Below are positions 60,283 through 64,000 of a stretch of 64,000 nucleotides of DNA, one piece after another. The notes under the pieces were generated by a model. That model did no database searches. It was not told the DNA's origin and saw only the letters and a program-made list of their open reading frames with translations. Both the position numbers and the translations under genes were made by a program. The stretch is from Candidatus Bathyarchaeota archaeon (GTDB lineage Archaea > Thermoproteota > Bathyarchaeia > TCS64): the NCBI GenBank assembly GCA_026394265.1, contig JAPKYO010000007.1, positions 1-64,000 on the forward strand. Direction: 5' to 3'. Positions within the stretch are counted from its first letter, which is position 1. Every line of letters begins with the position of its first letter.

Positions 60283-61245
60283 TTAGAAGGTCACGTTCTT
60301 CTGCTCGGGCACAGTGAACGGCGGCCGTTTTCCCTCTAGGTATGCTTTGATGCTCTCGGCGCAGCGCTCCGCCATCTTGCGGCGCGTCTCCCACGTGGCC
60401 GACGCCATGTGTGGGGCGACGATTACGTTCTCCATCATCAGCAGCTCCTCGCCGAGGGGGATCGGCTCGACCTCGAAGACGTCCAGGGCGGCGCCGGCGA
60501 TCACCTTCGCCTTGAGCGCCTCTGTGAGTGCCTTCTGGTCTATGACGGGTCCGCGGCTCGTGTTGATGACGATGGCGGTCTTCTTCATCATCTGGAACTG
60601 CTTGGTGCTGAGGATGCCCCTTGTGCTCGGTAGGAGGGGGACGTGGACGCTGATGATGTCCGAGGTCTTGAGTAGTTCCTCGAAGGTGACGTAGGTGACA
60701 CCGTACTGCGCCTCAAGGTCCTGGCGGCGGACGACGTCGTAGTAGACCATCTTGACCCCGAAGCCCTTCCCCCGTTTCGCCACCTCTGAGCCTATGCGAC
60801 CAAAACCGAGGAACCCGAGGGTCTTCCCGCCGATGTCCCAGCCGAATGGGAAACTCTTCTGCTTCTTCCCCCACTCCTCGCGGGTATACTTATCCGCCTC
60901 GGGGATGCGGCGCATCCAGCCGAGTATGAACGCCCAGGTGAGGTCCGCGACTGCGTCGCTGAGGATGTCCGGCGTGTGGCAGACGTAGACGCCGTGGCGC
61001 GTGCACGCGTCGACGTCGACTGTGTCGTAGCCGACTCCGAAGCGTGAGACGAGCCTGAGCTTCGGCGCCTTGGCGAGGAAGTCGTCGTTTACCCTCTCCC
61101 CTGAGGCGAGGAGGACGGCGGCGTCGCGTAGCTGCTCCTTGTAGTCGCCTGAGACGCGTACGACATCAGCGAGGGGGCGGAGCCTATCCGCCACATCCTC
61201 CGGGAAGTTGTCGCTATTATAACCGACCAGTACCTTCGGCTTCAT
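60283..61245 (-). CDS. D-2-hydroxyacid dehydrogenase (SerA/glyoxylate reductase-like)
   Basis: A 320-residue NAD-dependent dehydrogenase. The catalytic arginine in NTSRGPVIDQKAL, glutamate in DVFEVEPIP and histidine in VIAPHMASATWE are present; the Rossmann motif is LGFLGFGRIGSEVA. No ACT or serA regulatory domain follows, so it is the short form. It could act on 3-phosphoglycerate, glyoxylate, hydroxypyruvate or lactate. Confidence 0.9.
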   Translation of the reverse strand: MKPKVLVGYNSDNFPEDVADRLRPLADVVRVSGDYKEQLRDAAVLLASGERVNDDFLAKAPKLRLVSRFGVGYDTVDVDACTRHGVYVCHTPDILSDAVADLTWAFILGWMRRIPEADKYTREEWGKKQKSFPFGWDIGGKTLGFLGFGRIGSEVAKRGKGFGVKMVYYDVVRRQDLEAQYGVTYVTFEELLKTSDIISVHVPLLPSTRGILSTKQFQMMKKTAIVINTSRGPVIDQKALTEALKAKVIAGAALDVFEVEPIPLGEELLMMENVIVAPHMASATWETRRKMAERCAESIKAYLEGKRPPFTVPEQKNVTF

Positions 61246-61294
61246 GGCAATCGGGTAATGGTTGGGTGCGCCCCGGTTAAAACTGTCGAGGTCC

Positions 61295-61555
61295 CTACTT
61301 CTTGCGGGTGACGCGGAACTTTACGTCGTTCCACCTGTCCGGGCACTCATACTTGAACTCCGCCGGGTCGACCCAGGGTATCTTGCCGCCGTAGCAGCAG
61401 TTCATCAGCGTTGGGAAGAGGTCGTGGTAGCAGTAGCCGCAGATGCCGCCCGTCTTGTGTGTGTTTACCTCGAACTTGTCACCGACCTTGTGGCCGGCGC
61501 TGCACATCTTGCCCAAGTGGGTTACCTCGGCTACGTAGACTGGTTCCTCTGACAT
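61295..61555 (-). CDS. TIGR04076-type small cysteine-rich protein
   Basis: An 86-residue protein with KMCSAGHKVGDKFEVNTHKTGGICGYCYHDLFPTLMNCCYGGKIPWVD followed by CPDRWNDVKFRV. The order (CxxGHKVGD, GxxCxxxxxxLFP, FGG-like, CPDxxNxV) is that of the TIGR04076 family; the assignment is from memory. Six cysteines suggest metal binding. The function is unknown. It is divergent from the beta-lactamase-like gene. Confidence 0.7.
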   Translation of the reverse strand: MSEEPVYVAEVTHLGKMCSAGHKVGDKFEVNTHKTGGICGYCYHDLFPTLMNCCYGGKIPWVDPAEFKYECPDRWNDVKFRVTRKK

Positions 61556-61606
61556 CTTGCTTCACTGGTTCCTCGGCTGCGGGTGTACTAAAGCGTTCGG
61601 GGGGTG

Positions 61607-61617
61607 GTGTTTTAGCC
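61607..61617 (+). promoter_or_regulatory. TATA box of beta-lactamase-like gene
   Basis: GTGTTTTAGCC is centred 27 bases before ATG 61639, predicting a leaderless mRNA and excluding the longer upstream frame. Confidence 0.6.
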
Positions 61618-61638
61618 TCCGCTAGAGATACTACACAC

Positions 61639-62529
61639 ATGACGCTTTACAACGAGATCGCGAAGGAGATGAAGGGCTTCGAGAAGGTGCTCGGGGTTTC
61701 TGTTAAGCACCTCGGCACTGGGGAGGAGGTGAGCATCAACGGGGAGGAGCGCTTCCCCACGGCGAGCGTCTTCAAGGTCCCCGTCATAGTAGAGCTGTAC
61801 CGACAGGCGGAGGCGGGTGGGCTGAGCTTCGACTCCAAGATGGTGCTCAAGGACTCGTTGAAGGTCCCCGGCTCCGGCATCCTCAAGGAGCTGAGCGAGG
61901 GGCTCGAGGTCACCGTCAGGGACCTGAGCAGGCTGATGATGATACTGAGCGATAACACCGCCACAGACATGATAGTGGAGAGGGTTGGGAAGGAGAACGT
62001 CAACGCGACGATGCAGCGGTTCGGGCTGAAGAACACCGTGGTATTGGCTGATTGCCGGGACATGCTCTTCGACCTCGTCGGCGGGAACAGCCTCCCGGAC
62101 GGGGAGAAGACCCTCGACCTCTACCTCAGGCTGGCGAAGGCGGGGACGGATAAGGGCTCGTGGAGCCTCGGGACGGAGAGAAACGACGTCACGACGCCTC
62201 TTGAGATGAACAGGCTTCTGGAGTTCATCGTGGATGGCAAGGCGGCGGGGAGGGCGAGCTGCGACTCGATCCTCGCCACCATGGAGAAGTGCCAGACCGG
62301 CGAGCACAGGGTCCCAAAGTATCTCCCCGCGGAGAAGGTGAAGATGCAGAGGAAGACGGGGAGCCTACCGGGGATTAGGAACGACGTCGGCGTCATCACA
62401 ATACTCGCGACGGGGGAGCGGTACTGCATAAGCTGCTTCACGAAGGATGCGTCGGATGTCTACGCCGCAGAGGAAGCCATTGCGCGCGTCAGCAGGAACG
62501 TCTACCAGCACTTCACCGGCGGGAAGTAG
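61639..62529 (+). CDS. Class A beta-lactamase-like serine hydrolase
   Basis: A 296-residue protein with the penicillin-recognising fold: SVFK (S43, K46; the nucleophile SxxK), SDN at 104-106 and KTG at 239-241. The omega-loop glutamate that deacylates penicillin in true class A enzymes is not in its usual ExxLN context, though TTPLEM follows. There is no signal peptide, so the protein appears cytoplasmic, unlike bacterial beta-lactamases. It may be an amidase or peptidase, and could have come from bacteria. Repeat copy B follows its stop. Confidence 0.87.
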   Translation: MTLYNEIAKEMKGFEKVLGVSVKHLGTGEEVSINGEERFPTASVFKVPVIVELYRQAEAGGLSFDSKMVLKDSLKVPGSGILKELSEGLEVTVRDLSRLMMILSDNTATDMIVERVGKENVNATMQRFGLKNTVVLADCRDMLFDLVGGNSLPDGEKTLDLYLRLAKAGTDKGSWSLGTERNDVTTPLEMNRLLEFIVDGKAAGRASCDSILATMEKCQTGEHRVPKYLPAEKVKMQRKTGSLPGIRNDVGVITILATGERYCISCFTKDASDVYAAEEAIARVSRNVYQHFTGGK

Positions 62530-62540
62530 AGGCTTGTGGG

Positions 62541-62694
62541 TTGCTACACACGATAACGATTTTTTTTCATCCTCTGTAGGGAATAGACGCTTCTTTTGCG
62601 TAGATCGGCGTGCCATCGGAGCCGTTTTCAAGCTCCTTTCTGGTGAAGAGGCTCGGGAATAGAATATTGTTGGTACCCCCCATTCCCTATGTGT
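62541..62694 (+). repeat. Intergenic repeat, copy B
   Basis: GCTACACA and ATAACGATTTTTTTT match the head of copy A2, CTGTAGGGAATAGA and GCTTCTTTTGCGTAGATC match copy A1, then ATCGGAGCCGTTTTC and a GGTACCCCCC...CCCTATG end. It therefore ties A1 and A2 into one family. It starts 12 bases after the beta-lactamase-like stop. Confidence 0.8.
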
Positions 62695-62730
62695 TTGTTG
62701 GGGTGTTTTTGATGCCCCACTCCACAATAT

Positions 62731-62762
62731 ACGCACATAAATACATACGCACATAAATACAT
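62731..62762 (+). repeat. Exact tandem repeat, 16 bases twice
   Basis: ACGCACATAAATACAT occurs twice without spacer. A related partly palindromic stretch, GCACATATGTACTTATGC, lies at 62780-62797. They bracket a TATA box (CTTATAAG, about 62766-62773), so they could be operator sites. Confidence 0.75.
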
Positions 62763-62765
62763 GTC

Positions 62766-62773
62766 CTTATAAG
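62766..62773 (+). promoter_or_regulatory. TATA box between direct repeat and short frames
   Basis: CTTATAAG is centred 26 bases before ATG 62795, predicting a leaderless transcript that begins at that codon and continues into the ribbon-helix-helix gene. Confidence 0.55.
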
Positions 62774-62794
62774 CCGGTATGCACATATGTACTT

Positions 62795-62881
62795 ATGCAG
62801 ATAAGCGAAGTGATGGAGACAATGAAGACAAGAAGAATAGAAGAGAGCCGTCTCCCCTTTACTTACTGGAAGAACGTTTAG
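62795..62881 (+). CDS. Possible 28-residue peptide
   Basis: A basic, polar frame (MQISEVMETMKTRRIEESRL...) starting where the promoter predicts transcription. It resembles nothing known and precedes the ribbon-helix-helix gene by 35 bases. Support is only position. Confidence 0.35.
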   Translation: MQISEVMETMKTRRIEESRLPFTYWKNV

Positions 62882-62916
62882 CGAGCGCTGAACAAACCAA
62901 GGGAAGCTGAAAGAAG

Positions 62917-63066
62917 ATGGGCCGAATAAACGTGGAACTCTCGGACGAGCTTGAGAAGAAGCTCAGATTCAAAACGATCGAGAAGTTCGGCGGGAAAAAG
63001 GGCGACCTCACGAAAGCCATAGAAGAGGCCGTGAAGAAGTGGGTCACCCCAGATCAGGACGCGTAA
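62917..63066 (+). CDS. Ribbon-helix-helix (CopG-like) DNA-binding peptide
   Basis: A 49-residue protein: GRINVELSDELEKKLR forms the DNA-contacting strand and first helix, then KFGGKKGDLTKAIEEAVKKW the second helix. This size and pattern fit small archaeal RHH repressors that bind DNA as dimers. It lies downstream of the tandem 16-base repeats, which may be its operators; that is inference. A basic 23-codon frame at 63128-63199 follows but is not supported. Confidence 0.65.
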   Translation: MGRINVELSDELEKKLRFKTIEKFGGKKGDLTKAIEEAVKKWVTPDQDA

Positions 63067-63214
63067 TCGACGCATAGTAGACCCGAATAAAGCAGTCGGT
63101 CCCCTCCGCGGGCGTGGTGCAAAATACGTGCATTATTCGAAGCGCACGCGGAGGAAGGTTGACACACCCGGTTCCTGGCGGAAGAAGAGCAAGAAGTAGA
63201 AGGAGAAAAACGCG

Positions 63215-63682
63215 ATGACAAACAGCACCATAAACCCCGAGGAGCGCCGCCTGATAATACTCAAGGGAATAGGACAGGACCACACAAACATAGAGATCGC
63301 CGCAGAGATGGGTGTCGGAAAATGGATGGTGCTCAACGACCTCAGGGCGATGAGCTACAGCAAGGACCCCGAACTCAAACAAGCCTACATAGACAAGGAG
63401 ACGCGCCTAAACGCCGGTAAGCAGTCCCTGGTGAATGTGAGGGACGAAAAGTTCCACCGCCTCACCGGGATGACCTTCCAGGAGAAGAACTTCGAGAACA
63501 TGATCAACTACTACAAGGCGGAGCTGCAACTGATATGCAAGTCGAAGGATGAGTGCACCGCCATCACGGGCCTGTCTAAGGATGTTCGTAAGACGTTGAA
63601 GCGGAACGAGATCCTCACCGGGAACAGGGGCCGGAGTCAACTCACGGCCAAGGCGCGTAACTTCCTGTTGCTCAGGAACTAG
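63215..63682 (+). CDS. Helix-turn-helix protein, unknown function
   Basis: A 155-residue basic protein. Residues about 8-45 (INPEERRLIILKGIGQDHTNIEIAAEMGVGKWMVLNDLRAMSY) look like a helix-turn-helix of the transcriptional-regulator or terminase-small-subunit type. The rest is helical and charged. I recognise no named family. Location beside RHH and unknown genes suggests a mobile or viral-derived segment. Confidence 0.55.
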   Translation: MTNSTINPEERRLIILKGIGQDHTNIEIAAEMGVGKWMVLNDLRAMSYSKDPELKQAYIDKETRLNAGKQSLVNVRDEKFHRLTGMTFQEKNFENMINYYKAELQLICKSKDECTAITGLSKDVRKTLKRNEILTGNRGRSQLTAKARNFLLLRN

Positions 63683-63708
63683 GTGAGAGCGGTATTAACA
63701 TCGAACCG

Positions 63709-63975
63709 GTGAGGCGCATCCCCTTCAACGAGAAGCTGGGCGGGAGACCCGACTCGAGAATGGTGTTCTCGGATGTCCTGAGCTTCCTGCCGAGCGATCT
63801 CCTCACCGGGATCACGATTCTGCTCCAGGACACGGGTTACATTACGATAAGGCTGATTAAGCTGGCGAGGGTGGATTGGTACCGGCTTGACCGGGGCGTG
63901 AAGAAGATGGGTGGCGTATGGGTCCGTGGCGCCGGCTTCAACCACTGGAGCATACCCCTGATGCGCCCCAACTAG
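63709..63975 (+). CDS. Protein of unknown function, 88 residues
   Basis: Starts at GTG 26 bases after the HTH gene. It has a basic start, a mildly hydrophobic middle (FSDVLSFLPSDLLTGITILL) and a basic, aromatic C-terminus (DWYRLDRGV, GVWVRGAGFNHWSIPLMRPN). No motif is recognised. It is probably co-expressed with the HTH protein. The last 25 bases of the window contain no feature. Confidence 0.45.
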   Translation: MRRIPFNEKLGGRPDSRMVFSDVLSFLPSDLLTGITILLQDTGYITIRLIKLARVDWYRLDRGVKKMGGVWVRGAGFNHWSIPLMRPN

Positions 63976-64000
63976 TCGATGGATTAATCCTTGTAATCCT

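Noticed and set aside
62731..62762. CRISPR array
   Set aside because: Only two abutting 16-base units without spacers and no cas genes in the window.
63128..63199. A 23-codon very basic frame between the RHH and HTH genes
   Set aside because: Only a GTG start, no clear promoter or family; may be chance.

Overview
The window looks like part of the chromosome of a GC-rich archaeon of the TACK group. Archaeal marks are both subunits of DNA topoisomerase VI, a Rio1 kinase next to a two-KH-domain Pno1/Dim2-like protein, an archaeal triosephosphate isomerase, TATA boxes 20-30 bases ahead of many start codons, and tRNA genes with encoded CCA. A eukaryotic-type topoisomerase IB narrows this to the thaumarchaeal, aigarchaeal or bathyarchaeal neighbourhood. 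No rRNA gene is present, so the placement is inference.

Layout. 1-2757 is a molybdopterin operon (moaD end, moaE, moaC, moaB, moeA). 2742-10295 holds an acetyltransferase, kynureninase, glycerol kinase, an Ldh2-type dehydrogenase, an AT-rich patch with two membrane-anchored unknowns, and a CaiB-type CoA transferase. 10311-13151 carries a CBS protein, tRNA dihydrouridine synthase, alkyladenine glycosylase and an inositol-phosphatase-like enzyme. 13475-21151 is an information and cell-surface block: rio1, KH protein, topoisomerase VI-B (with a deletion and frameshift), VI-A, a small membrane protein, two sugar nucleotidyltransferases and a phosphohexomutase. 21141-25185 has tpiA, a membrane-anchored unknown and methionyl-tRNA synthetase. 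25256-27893 is a copper-export operon split into a YHS protein, a P-type ATPase core and an HMA-thioredoxin fusion. Then come topoisomerase IB, an HpcH/HpaI aldolase, an Mrp ATPase, a shortened Nudix gene, sucCD, a K+-independent membrane pyrophosphatase, an M20 amidohydrolase and an aldo/keto reductase.

39804-49428 contains transporters, a CLC channel whose start is unclear, a rifampicin-phosphotransferase-like enzyme coupled to a DUF7064-like protein, and a ferredoxin/ferredoxin/CooC-type ATPase operon. 49798-52934 has a DUF4332 protein, alanine dehydrogenase and a DUF917 protein. tRNA-Leu(GAG) and tRNA-His(GTG) follow, then transporters, a phosphonatase-like HAD protein, a nitroreductase, thymidylate kinase, a dolichol/phytol-kinase-like protein, superoxide dismutase, a 2-hydroxyacid dehydrogenase and a class A beta-lactamase-like hydrolase. 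The last 1.4 kb (tandem repeats, a ribbon-helix-helix peptide, an HTH protein, an unknown 88-residue protein) looks like the edge of a mobile or fast-evolving segment.

The most unusual items are a dispersed intergenic repeat with five copies here, the damaged ATP-binding region of topoisomerase VI-B beside an intact VI-A, the split copper exporter with its HMA-thioredoxin fusion, and two genes (moaC and the KH protein) whose conserved N-termini can be reached only from a CTG codon. Several frame oddities could be sequencing or assembly errors, and reads covering them would settle that.
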